Below are positions 31,924 through 43,034 of a DNA stretch of 64,000 nucleotides, piece by piece. Both the position numbers and the translations under genes were made by a program. The notes beneath the pieces were generated by a model. It searched no databases, had not been told where the DNA came from, and saw only the letters and a program-made list of their open reading frames with translations. The stretch is from Spiroplasma endosymbiont of Crioceris asparagi. GTDB lineage: Bacteria > Bacillota_I > Bacilli_A > Mycoplasmatales > Mycoplasmataceae. The stretch is from positions 124,001 to 188,000 of the forward strand of contig NZ_OZ026475.1 in assembly GCF_964020035.1 (NCBI RefSeq), in the 5' to 3' direction. How positions within the stretch are numbered: position 1 is the first letter of the stretch; each line of letters starts with the position of its first letter.

Positions 31924-32778
31924 TTATTTAACCTCAATACCTTTCATTATGGCAAAAACATCTAATCCTACATGTGCTGTAAGAACTGCCGGGATGACAG
32001 CGATTGTTCTAACTTCAAAGCCTTGTTTTTTTAGCTCACCTAAAAGATAATTTTTATCATCTTCATTTTGTAGTGATCATCCCATGTCAATTATTTTATT
32101 TTCAGTGTCTATTTTTGATACCATTCTAATTGACTCATCAACCGCTTTTTTTCAAGTCCTAGCTTTTCCAGCTTTTTCAATTCTTCCATTTCATTCAAGA
32201 ATAGGAAATATTTTTAAAACTTTTGCAAGTGTTGCGACACCAGCCCCAACTCTTCCGCCTTTAACAAGTCTTTTTAAACTTTTTACTACAATAAAACCCT
32301 TAACCTTTGAGGCAATCTCATCAATCTCATTTTTTATTTTTTCTGCATCTCAACCTTCATTAATTCTTTGTTGAATAATTGTGATATATCTGTAAAGAAT
32401 TAAAGAAATTCCGTTTGTATCACATACAAATACTCTACCTTTATATTTTTCATCATTTGCCAACATACATAATTTGTCATATTGACCTGATAATCCACTT
32501 GAAATTGGTAAATTAATTATGTAATCATAGCTATTTAAAATTTCATCTCATTTTTCTAAAACCATTCCTGGTGGAGTTTGTGAAGTTTTTAAGTCTTCAT
32601 TTTTTTTAATAATTGCTTCTAATTCTTCTATTTTAAAATTTTCATCATCTTTAATTTCTCTTCCATCTTCTGTTGTTATAAGAAGGGGAATTAAAAATAC
32701 ATTGCTTACGTCAACTGATTCTTTAAGCTTTTGGGGACCGCAAGCTGAATCAACTACTATTGCTATTTTTTTATTCAT
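31924..32778 (-). CDS. DegV family fatty-acid-binding protein (second copy)
   Basis: A 284-residue DegV paralog transcribed first of the pair. AIVVDSACGP replaces the more usual DSTAD start; TSQTPPG, LPISSGLSGQY, VKSLKRLVKGGRVG and AHVGLDVFAI are family motifs. The frame is open for 18 residues further upstream, but the ATG at 32778 has GAGGT placed correctly. Four TGA codons read as Trp. Two copies with different pockets would permit binding of different fatty acids (saturated/unsaturated), which is an inference. Confidence 0.86.
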
Positions 32779-32835
32779 TATTACCTCGACATAATATATG
32801 ATTATAATATATATAATATAAAAAGGCACCAAAAT

Positions 32836-33402
32836 ATGAAAGTTAATTCAAGTAAAGTTCTAGTTAAATACAATGATTTTTTTAAGACGTTATTTATTTT
32901 GTTTTCAGGAAAATCATGAAATCAAATTAAAGAACATAAAAATATGATCATAATGTTAAATGATGATGAAATTGTTGCCATAAATGTTATTGATATAGAA
33001 CCGTCAACTAATTTGGTTTTATTAGCAAAAAAATTAATTAAAGATAATTTAGGAATTGAAATAAATTTGGAACCTCAATTTGTAGTTGTTGAAGTGATGG
33101 AAACTACAATGATTCCAAACACACATTTAACAGTCTGCAAAGTTTTTGATGGTAAGCAAACATTACAAGTTGTTTGCGGAGCTGCAAACGTAAAAAAAGG
33201 TATGAAAACAATTTTGGCCACAGTTGGTTCATGAATGCCTAGTGGATTACAAATAACAAAAGGTAAGTTAAGCGGTTATGAATCATTTGGAATGTTATGT
33301 TCTGCAAAAGAACTTAACATTAAAAACAAATTTAATGATAAAGGAATTATTGAATTATCAAAAGAAACAGTCATTGGCCAAAATTTAGAGGAGTTAATTT
33401 AA
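32836..33402 (+). CDS. ytpR: YtpR-type tRNA-binding domain protein
   Basis: A 188-residue protein with a C-terminal OB-fold tRNA-binding domain (about residues 85-185: FVVVEVMETTMIPNTHLTVCKV, VVCGAANVKKGM, ATVGSWMPSGLQITKGKLSG, SFGMLCSAKEL) and an N-terminal DUF4479-like region. It resembles the tRNA-binding domain of PheRS beta and the Firmicutes YtpR (about 200 residues). It starts 58 bases from the divergent degV pair. The next gene starts 1 base after its stop. Biological role is unknown in detail. Confidence 0.85.
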
Positions 33403-33403
33403 A

Positions 33404-34450
33404 ATGAAGTACAAAATAAATTTGGATAAAAGGATAATTGATAATTATTATTCGGCTGACTATTTTAAAAAATCAAGAATTATTGCAAAAAATAATTTAG
33501 AAAATAGTATGGTTACTATGCAATGATTTCAAAGACAAAATGATGTTGTTGTTTGTGGATTAGAATTTATTTTTGAAATTTTGCGAATGAATAATCTTGA
33601 AGACAAAATTGAAGTTTATGCTTTACAAGATGGCGATCGAGTTAATGAAGGTGAACCAGTGTTAAAAATTACTGGTAAATATGAAGATTTTATTCACTTT
33701 GAGGGTTTGTTTGATGGAATATTATCAAGAGCCACTTCTATTGCAACTAATTGTCAAAGAATAAGTCAAGTTGCTAATGGTAAAACAATTCTTAATATGA
33801 ATGATAGAAATGATTATTTTTTAAATCAACAAATTGATGGATATGCATCTTTTATAGGTGGTATTAAAAATCTTGTAACTGAAGCAGCAACAGAAGTTGT
33901 AAGTGAAGAAATTAAAACAACTACTGGAACAATGCCACACTCTTTAATTGCTTTATTCAAAGGTGATTTGATTAAGGCTTTAGAAATGTATAAAAAAGAA
34001 TTTCCTAATAATAATTTAGTTGCCTTGGTTGATTACAACAATGATGTGATTAATGATTCGTTAAAAGCAGCTCAATCATTTGGAAAAGATTTATTTGCCG
34101 TAAGAGTTGATACTTCAAATGCCTTAATTGATAAATCTTTACAAGGTAAAAAAGAAGTAAGTACTGAAAATCATGGAGTAAATTCAACTTTAATAAAAAT
34201 TTTAAGAAAATCATTAGATGATAATGGTTTTGAACACGTAAAAATTATTGTGTCATCTGGATTTGACGAAGAAAAAATTAGATTGTTTGAAAAACAAAAT
34301 GTGCCAGTTGACATTTATGGTGTTGGTGAAGCAATCACAAAAAACAAAATTCACTTTACAGGAGATCTTGTTTTGGTTAGTGGCGAAGAACAATCAAAAG
34401 TTGGTAGAAAAAATATTAATAGTGATAAACTTAAAAAAATAAATTTATAG
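33404..34450 (+). CDS. pncB: nicotinate phosphoribosyltransferase
   Basis: A 348-residue enzyme of the NAD salvage route, converting nicotinate and PRPP to nicotinate mononucleotide. YYSADYFKKSR, TMQWFQRQ and GLFDGILSRATSIATN contain the active-site region; PHSLIALFKGD and VRVDTSNALIDK the substrate and phosphate loops; IYGVGEAITK the C-terminal barrel. It is shorter than typical PncB (about 400 or more). GAGGAG precedes the ATG. NAD is also the cofactor for LigA in this window. Confidence 0.88.
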
Positions 34451-34457
34451 GAGAAAA

Positions 34458-35069
34458 ATGACTGTATTTAAAAAGTTCAAATTGTTTTTTAAAAAACCAA
34501 ATAAAATTTCTGAATACGAAAGATTGGAGAAGGAAAGAATTCCTAACCATGATGCTTTTGATGATGACCCTTTGTTAAATATAGAACCAATATTAGTTGG
34601 ATCACCAGAAGAAAAACAAAGAGCACAGCAAAATAAAAAAATTATTGAAAAAGTAAAATCTACTCCGACATTAGATGAAAAAATTCAGTTTAAAAAAGTT
34701 AATGAAAGTTCCCCACTAAGTGGAATAATTCAAAATGCAAAAAAAACAAATGAACAAAATATTGAAAAAGTTTATCAGTCTAGTGAAACTCAAAAGAAAA
34801 TGGCACTTATTGAAGAAATCAAAAAAAATGGTGGTGAGATACCAGACTATTTATTTACTGATTTAAGTAAGTCTAATAGTGCAAATTCATATAGACAAAA
34901 GGCCAATCAATTAAATAAAAGTTCTTACAATAGTCACGATATTCATGAACAACTTGAAAAGAGACGAAAATTAAGTGAAGAGAATCAAAAACGCTTAAAA
35001 GAAAATCCTAATGGAAAACTTTTAAATGTTTTAGTAAATAAAAACCAAAACCAAAAAAATAATAAATAA
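34458..35069 (+). CDS. hypothetical charged protein, 203 residues
   Basis: A cytoplasmic-looking, Lys/Glu/Asn-rich protein without a signal peptide and with predicted coiled coil at its C-terminus (about 145-190). TAGGAG precedes the start. I recognise no domain. It is 7 bases after pncB and 32 bases before the YtxG-like gene. Low complexity makes homology calls unreliable; no function can be given. Confidence 0.6.
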   Translation: MTVFKKFKLFFKKPNKISEYERLEKERIPNHDAFDDDPLLNIEPILVGSPEEKQRAQQNKKIIEKVKSTPTLDEKIQFKKVNESSPLSGIIQNAKKTNEQNIEKVYQSSETQKKMALIEEIKKNGGEIPDYLFTDLSKSNSANSYRQKANQLNKSSYNSHDIHEQLEKRRKLSEENQKRLKENPNGKLLNVLVNKNQNQKNNK

Positions 35070-35101
35070 TATATAATTAACTAATAAGAAGAGGTATTCA
35101 A

Positions 35102-35455
35102 ATGAATAATTTATTATTTTTATCAGAATCACAAACATTAGAAACTACTGCTAGAATTTTAACAATTGTGTTTTTTGCAATCGCTATAATTGTTATTTTG
35201 TATATTGCATTTACCTTTAAGAGAATTGGTTCTGCAGCAAAAAAAATAAATTATTTTTATGAAGATCTAACATATAAGTCAGAAATGTTAAATTCAACAG
35301 TTGACTCTATCAACAGGATTTCAAATTATGTTGACTTATTTGATGCCTTAGCAAAAAGAAATGTTAAATCTTGATCAAAAGTTGCAACTCAAAATAAAGA
35401 TGTTATTTATAAGTTGATTGATAAATTAAGAGATTTTGCAAACTCAGAAGATTAG
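35102..35455 (+). CDS. DUF948/YtxG-like single-membrane-span protein
   Basis: A 117-residue protein with one membrane segment (about residues 18-40) and a helical cytoplasmic part (GSAAKKINYFYED ...). The shape matches the DUF948 (YtxG) family, whose members often sit beside a YtxH gene; the next gene here is YtxH-like, which supports the call. In Bacillus these are general-stress proteins; the role here is not known. GAAGAGGT is the ribosome binding site. Confidence 0.6.
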
Positions 35456-35469
35456 TGTGGTAATTATTT

Positions 35470-35952
35470 ATGGCGAAAATTGTTAAAAGTCTTGGATTAT
35501 TTTTTTTAGGAATGATGTTAGCTCCCAAGAGGGGTGTCGAAATACGTGCAGATTTCGTTGATTATTTAAAAAAATATAAACCACAGTTAAAAAAATTAAT
35601 TGAAAATATTGATGAAGTTTGAGAAAAATCTAATTCAGGTAAGAATGATGAAATTTCTTCTGAGATTGAAATGAAAATTAATGAAATCAAAGAATTAGAA
35701 GAAGAATTAGATATTGTAAAAACTAAAGAACTTGCATATAAAATTGTTGAAAAATTAGCAAACAAGTCTTTAAAAATTTCTAAAGATTTAGCAAAGTCAG
35801 AAAATATGAAATTGGTTACAAAAGATTTAGCATTAATGAGTGTAAATATTATTGATAAGGCAAGTGATGTATATAATAAATCAAAAACAATTTCTGAAAA
35901 AGTTACTGAAGATTTAGCAACAAAATCTGATCAAGAGAAAGAAAAAGAATAA
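35470..35952 (+). CDS. YtxH-like protein
   Basis: A 160-residue protein whose first 25 residues form a membrane segment followed by LFFLGMMLAPKRGVEIRADF, matching the YtxH pattern (GMLLAPKSGKETR). The remainder is helical and charged, with coiled-coil propensity. It is 14 bases after the YtxG-like gene and 1 base before tyrS, so it is probably an operon member. No enzymatic function is suggested. Confidence 0.65.
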
Positions 35953-35953
35953 T

Positions 35954-37189
35954 ATGAAAAACATTTTAGATGAATTAGAAAAATTAGGTGTTTTAAAACA
36001 ATTTACTAATAAAAATAAAATTATAGAAGCACAAAAAAATCATAGTGCGATATATTGTGGATTTGACCCCACAGCAGATTCTTTACACATTGGTCATTTA
36101 ATTCAAATTGTAAATCTTATTAGATTTCAAAATTATGGTTTTAAACCAATAGCATTAATTGGTGGTGCCACAGGGATGATTGGTGATCCATCATTTAAGA
36201 GTGCTGAAAGAGTTTTGCTAGATAATAGTGTTGTTAAACAAAACACAAACAAAATTCAAGAACAAATAAAAAAATTAATTCCAAATATTCAAGTTGTAGA
36301 TAATGCTGAATTTTATAAAAATTTAAACGTGTTAGATTTTTTAAGAGATGTTGGAAAAAGTTTTAATATTTCATATTTATTAAACAAAGAAAATATCGCT
36401 TCTAGAATTAGTAATGGTCTAAGTTTTACAGAATTTACATATACATTATTACAAGGATATGATTTTTATAACCTATATAAAGATCATAACTGTATGGTGC
36501 AATTAGGTGGTTCAGATCAGTGGGGTAACATTACAAGCGGAATTGATTTTATCGCTTCTTCTGTAATTAAAGATTCAAAAGCATGTGGAATTACTTTTAA
36601 TTTATTAACAAAAAAAGATGGACAAAAATTTGGTAAATCAGAAAGCGGAACAATCTGAATTGATATCAATAAAACAAATGAATATGAGTTATATCAATTT
36701 TTAATTAATCAAGATGATGATCAAGTGGAAAAATTAATTTGTTTTCTAACAACATTAGAATTGAAAGAAATTAAACTTATTATGGACGAACATAAACAAC
36801 AACCATTTAAAAGATTGGCACAAAAAAGATTGGCTAGTGAGGTTGTGAAATTTGTTTATGGAAAAGAAGCATTACAAAATGCTTTAGAAATATCTGAAGC
36901 TTTGTTTAAAGGCAACATAATTGAACTTCCTGAAGACAAATTACTAAAAATTATTAAAACATTTCCTCATCATGAAATCAAAAATGCAAAAACTGTTTTA
37001 GAACTACTTGTTGAGACTAGTATTTGTTCATCTAATCGTGAAGCAAGAGAGTTAATTAAATCTGGAGCTATAAGTATAAATAATTTAAAAATAGAAGATA
37101 ATGAGACTATAATTAATAATATTAAAAAAATAATATCAAAATTTTATATAATTAAAAAAGGTAAAAAAAATTATTATTTAGTTTTTTAA
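35954..37189 (+). CDS. tyrS: tyrosyl-tRNA synthetase
   Basis: A 411-residue class I synthetase. YCGFDPTADSLHIGHL holds the HIGH motif (residues 45-48), KFGKS (225-229) is the KMSKS loop, and GGSDQWGN is in the tyrosine/ATP site. A C-terminal S4-like RNA-binding domain (about residues 340-411) contains SSNREARELIKSGAI. One Trp (Trp190) is a rare TGG, another after SGTI is TGA. The start ATG lies 1 base after the YtxH-like stop. No T-box leader is seen in front of it. Confidence 0.96.
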
Positions 37190-37212
37190 TTATCTTATAA
37201 AGAAGGATTTAA

Positions 37213-40200
37213 ATGAAATCTTACAAACTACTTTTAAAAAATGGATTTAAAACAATGTTTAAATCACATAAAGGAATTGTCTTTATAGTGATTTTAACTT
37301 TTTTACTATCTTTAATTATGAATTTATCATTTACAACTATTAAAAAAATCAGTAATGATTTTAATCAAACTGTTGGTAAACATGAAAAATTTAATTCTGT
37401 TTATAGTAAAGACTCAGTTCTTAACCAAAATAAAGATGACGTTTTTTATCCATTGATGGATTTAGTTGATCCTAACTCTTACACAAAAGAATATACATAT
37501 CATGATTTAAGTAATGAAGATATAAAAGACAAATATGTAAAAATGAATTCATTTGACTTTGACTATCATAATGTTGATTTCATTAATAAAACAATTGAAG
37601 GAAATGAATTCCAGTTAATGTTTCCATTTTTAAATCAAGTAAAAAATATAAATAGATTAGCAGCTGGTGGAGATTCAATACAATGATGTAATTACAATGA
37701 TTTACATAAAGGTTTGAAATTTTATTTAATTCCAACAGAAAAAAAAGCAGATAAATATATAATTGACAAACCATTTGATTTACAAGAAAAACAAATAAAA
37801 GATCTTTTAAATTCAGACGAGTGATATTTTGGTGAAAATAGAGAGCTTTTAGGTTATGATGGTATTTTTGCAAATCTTGATATTAAAAGTACAAATACAA
37901 CTCATCAAACTAAAAAATTGACAAACGGTATCTTTTGATATTCTGATGATTTAAAAACAATAGATAACATAAATAAAATAGATCACCTAGAAGCCCCAAC
38001 AAACAAAAATCCGTTGGAAGATTTTTTATTTAATAATTATAAAGGCAGCAATTCAAACATAATTGATATCTTTTTAGATATTTTTGCAAAAAATTTATTT
38101 ACACATTTAAAAAATGATAATTTAGATAGCGATCACTCAAATATTGCTGAATTTACAAAATTAAATCCTGATTGATTTAATAATTTAGCATTTAAAAATA
38201 ATAAATTTATAAACTGAGCAGACCATTTTGATGCAAATAGTAATTTTATTAGTAATAATGTAACAGAAAAAAATTTAAGAATGTATAAATACATATATTA
38301 TTCTATTCAGAGTTATGTAGAATGATTGGCAAATAGAACATTCGATTTTCAAAAATATATATATCCAGATATTAGCAAAATGAAAGAAACTTCAGATTAT
38401 GGTAAAACCGGTGCTAGTGATTTATCAAGTATCCCAGAAATTACAGATATTAAAAAATTGTTTTGATCACCATTTGCAGTCAATGTTCCTTATTACACAT
38501 TTCAATTTTTATTTGGGGAAAAAATTAATTCATATGATAATTTATACAAAGAATTTAATGATTCTAAATTTAAAGATAAATTAATTATTGTTGATGCAGA
38601 ATCCACAATTAATTTAAAGCGCGATTATGAATATATCTCTGATAAAAAAGAAGAAAATCAATATAATATTGATGTTGAAGATAAAAATAAAAATATATCA
38701 TGGTATCTTGGTGACGCCAAAGGCAAAACAGAAGAAGATTTAATTTTAAATAAAGGTTATCGTGGACATTTAAATCCAATATACTTTAACTCAAAAGACA
38801 AACAATGTTACTTTGTTAATAATGTAGATGAACTACAAGGTTATTCAAATAGTGAAGTATCTAAAAACTTACATTTTCCAAATAAAATAAAACACTATTC
38901 TGAAGTATTTAATAAATTTAATAATGTTACAGATATTGGTTTATATGGGCAAAACTTTTTAGGATTTAATTATAAGTATGCAAATTCAGTAAACCCACTT
39001 ATTATTCAAAGTAATGCAGATGTTTGAAATGGGGTAAGTGATATTGCGTTAACTAATGAATATTATTCACATACACTTTTATCCTCATATATAAGCAATG
39101 TTGAAATTAAAAAAAGAACAGAGCTATTTTATTCTGATGCAAGTGAACAAAGGGAATTTAGACTAATTAATTTAGATGAATCAAAGCAATCAAATAAAAT
39201 TACAACAACATTACTATCTGGTTCAATGCCTGTTGGGGACAATGAAATTGGCATAAACTATCAATTTGCAAATAATAATAACATTAAAGTTGGAAATATA
39301 ATTAATATAGGTAATGCTTCATATGTTGTTAGTGGATTTTTAACAGATACTTATACTTTTTTTCCTAGTTCATCTTCAACTATGCCAATTCCTTCACCAA
39401 CAAAAGGAATGATTGGATATTTAAATAATTCGGGTATTGAATCTTTATTAAAATACACTGAAGGAATTGAAGGTCAAATACAATCTATTGTTAATTTCTT
39501 TGTTTATGCAAATAATCAAAAAGATGTTAATAAATTTTATGAAAGATTAGGAGATAATCTCGAACAGTCTCAAACAATACTAAATAACATTAATAAAAAT
39601 GATTTTTCAGATTCATTTAGCTCGGTTCAAAAACCAAGCAAATTTAAAGATTCAAATTTTGGTTTGAATTGATCTGTTTATGAAACTGTTTATAAATTAA
39701 TGAAATACTTACTAGTATTTATTACTATTGTGATTATTGTATTAATAATTTCAATTGTTTATATAACAGTTTCAAGATTAATTAAACAAAATGCCAAAAC
39801 TATAGCAATTTTAAAAGCACAAGGTGTTAGTTCACTGATTATTTCATTTCAATATGTTTGATATTCACTACCAATCTTGTTAATTTCTATTCCATTTGGA
39901 ACTATAAGTGGTTTCTTTTTGCAAAACTTTTTTACAGGGTTATTTAAAAATTATCTTTCATTTAATACAGAATCTTATCAATTTGGTTTTTTGGGATTAT
40001 TTTTAGTAATATTTATATTATTCATTTTTATTGGAATTTTTATTCCAGTTGTTATTGCCGTGTTAATTATTAAAAGACCTTATTTAACTTTATTAAATTC
40101 AGAAGCTAGTTCAAAAAAAATTAAATCATTTATTTGAGTTAAAAATAAATTCTTTAGTAAATCTTCATTTAATAAAAAAATATCAATTGATTTATTATCT

Positions 40201-43017
40201 TCTGAAAAAAAATTGCTAGGAATATTCTTTTCAATAATGATATTTTCTTCATTTATAGTTTCATTAATTATTACAATACCTTCTTTAAACTTGAAAATTC
40301 AAAATAACTACTTTAAAAATAGTAAATATAAAAATCAATATACATTAAGAGATGGAGCGGTTAACTCACCGTTGGCACAAAAAAATATTAATTTATGAAA
40401 AGGTCCTGATCAATTATCAAATGAAAGAATTAAGGTTAACCAAGTTTTTGATGGTAAGGGTGGAAATGAATCATACATCTATAATTCATCAGATGGATTT
40501 TCAAGTTCAGTAGCAAACTCTAAATTTTTACCATTATTTGTCTATAACAACGGAACAACAAATCCATTAAGTAAAACAATTATTAATGATCCTGGTAAAT
40601 TATTTAATTTAATGTTGGGTTCAGTTATATATAATCTTTTAAATCCAACTGGAAAAGGTATTTCTGTAGGAATATTTGATCAATGAATAACAGATTGTTT
40701 TAATAATGCTTCATTGCTAGGTGATAACAAGGGTGTCTCAGATGCAGAATATGAAAAAATCAGAGTAGAGAACGCCTCTAAAATAGTTTCTACTATTTCA
40801 ACAATGTTACCAAATGTGTTCTCGATTGCAACCATTCCGAACTTATCATTCCAACCAGGAGATGATTGAAAAAAACAATTACTATTAACTTTCACCACAA
40901 AAGCTCCACCTTATATAAAACAATATATTGAAAAAAAAGACAGACAAGATATTACAAGTATGGGATTGCAAACCGAGAATTTAGTTGCCGGAAAAGAAAC
41001 TGCTGCAACAACTTCAAGTTTTAATGGACAAAACTTATCATCAGATGTTATAGGTATTTCAAAAACAAATAATTCTTTTGGAATTGATTCTCGTGTTAAA
41101 AAGAGATTATTTTATAGTGACAAGACTATTGATGAAATTCATAAACTTTATAATGGATTTAAATTATCAAGCAAAGAACTTGATGATCTTAACAATCAAG
41201 GTATTTATAATAGTGGAACTAATACATTAGAATTACCAATTATTGTAAATAAAAAATTGCAAATATTAAATAATTTAAATGAAGGTCATGAAATTCAAAA
41301 AGTTAAGTTTAATTCTAACAATTTGGTAATGAGTACTTCAAAATACAATGATTTAATCATTCCTAAAACTGCTTGAAAATATGATGATACTGATTTTGCA
41401 AATACAACATATGCAAAAAAAACAGTTAAAGGTCTAGAAAATATTTTTAAAAATTCACTTAATGGATATAATCAAACAAATAAAAGAACTTATTTAGATG
41501 CATTTAATATAGATCCAAATAAATTTACTTACAAAAAAGAATTTGATCAACCAATTGATCAAGTTAAAACAGATGCACAAACCGAATTATTAAATAATTC
41601 ATATATGTTTGGAAATTTTTCTTACAAATATAATGAAAAAAATGGAAATAAAGAAATTGAATCATCATATTTAAGACCTTATTATCAATGACAAAATGTT
41701 AAATTATTTATTCCTAAGTCAATATTTTCAAATGATGCAGAACAAAAAGAATTAAATAGATTTATTAACCCAAGAAACAACCTTTATTATGATAAAGATA
41801 AACTTAAAGAAATAGGTTGAACTTTAGATGATAATTCAAGTATTTTAGTAAGTGGAAATGAAGTTCCTGATGATGTTAAACAAGGATGAAAATATAAATT
41901 AACACCCGAAGATTATAAAGAATTAAATGACTCAAATTCAAAAAATTGATTTGCAATAAGACCATATGATATAAGACCTTCAATTGGTTTACCGGGAAAT
42001 GGTGGAGAGGGTGAAGAATTAAAAGTAATGATTCCTCAAGCTCAATACTATTGATTAAGAGAAATGCTAAACGATGTAAATAGCGGGTTTGTAAAATTCA
42101 AAAATACTGAAAGTGAAAATATCAAAAATATTAATGTTAACTTTAAAGTAAAAGGAATTCTAGATACATACAATGGGGACACAATACTTTCAAATATTGA
42201 CTTAATAAATACTTTAATTGGTGCATCTAATGCCAAAGAAGTTCAATTTAATTCTAATTTATTAGATTCTGATCAACCTGTCACAAACAATAAATATAAT
42301 TACAATTTATATAAAGAAAATGTGTTTAAACCATACGTGGAAAATAAAGATGATGGAACAAAACTAATTAAAAAATATACAACCGTAAATGGGTTTGATT
42401 CATTTAAAAATGCAACCAACATGTATAACAATTCAATATATTCAAACATAGAAGAACCTGTTGGAATATCAACTGGTGTATCTATTGAAAAAACACAAAG
42501 AGATGGAGCTTTATCTGTTTATGATGACTTCGGACAATATGATACAGGAATGAAAAATATTGATATGTTCTCAATCAAAAAAGACTTATTTACAAAAGCA
42601 TCAATGATAATACTGTCAATAAGTTTAATATTCATTGCTATATTGTTTATAATATTAGTAATAACATTGATAACAAATTCAGATATTTATATTACAAAAT
42701 ATAAACACTTTATTGTTACACTTAAATCATTTGGATATTCAAAACGACAAATATCATTATATACAATGACAATTCCTGGAATAATTGCGTTCATAGGAAT
42801 AATAATAGGTTATCTATTTATGATGGTCGTCTCGAACTCTATAATAGCAATTCTAACTCACAACGGAATAGTGGTTCCATTTGCAATATCACCACTAATA
42901 CCATTGATTACATTTATCTTAATTATGAGTACATGATTTTCATCAACATTAATTGTTGTATTAAAACTATTGAAAAAATTACCATATGAATCTTTAAAGG
43001 ATACATTTAGCGAATAA
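37213..43017 (+). CDS. giant FtsX/MacB-type ABC permease, 1934 residues
   Basis: In code 4 the frame is open from 37213 to TAA 43015-43017. One membrane segment lies near residue 22, followed by an extracellular domain of about 780 residues. Three segments follow (about 825-960), with the FtsX cytoplasmic motif AILKAQGVSSLIISFQ. Then a fourth at about 1000, a second extracellular domain of about 780 residues, and three C-terminal segments (about 1795-1930) with VTLKSFGYSKRQISLY. This is two FtsX-type modules in one chain. No ATPase gene is adjacent, unlike typical FtsX/MacB systems, so a separate ATPase must be supplied. Many TGA Trp codons. The lipoprotein gene begins 18 bases downstream. 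It may be a surface export or signalling machine. Confidence 0.8.
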
Positions 43018-43034
43018 AAAAAGGAGACATTAAT

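Noticed and set aside
38399-38584. 61-residue ORF within the giant permease region
   Set aside because: It is in a different frame from the 1934-residue protein and has no ribosome binding site; the main frame is open through it in code 4.
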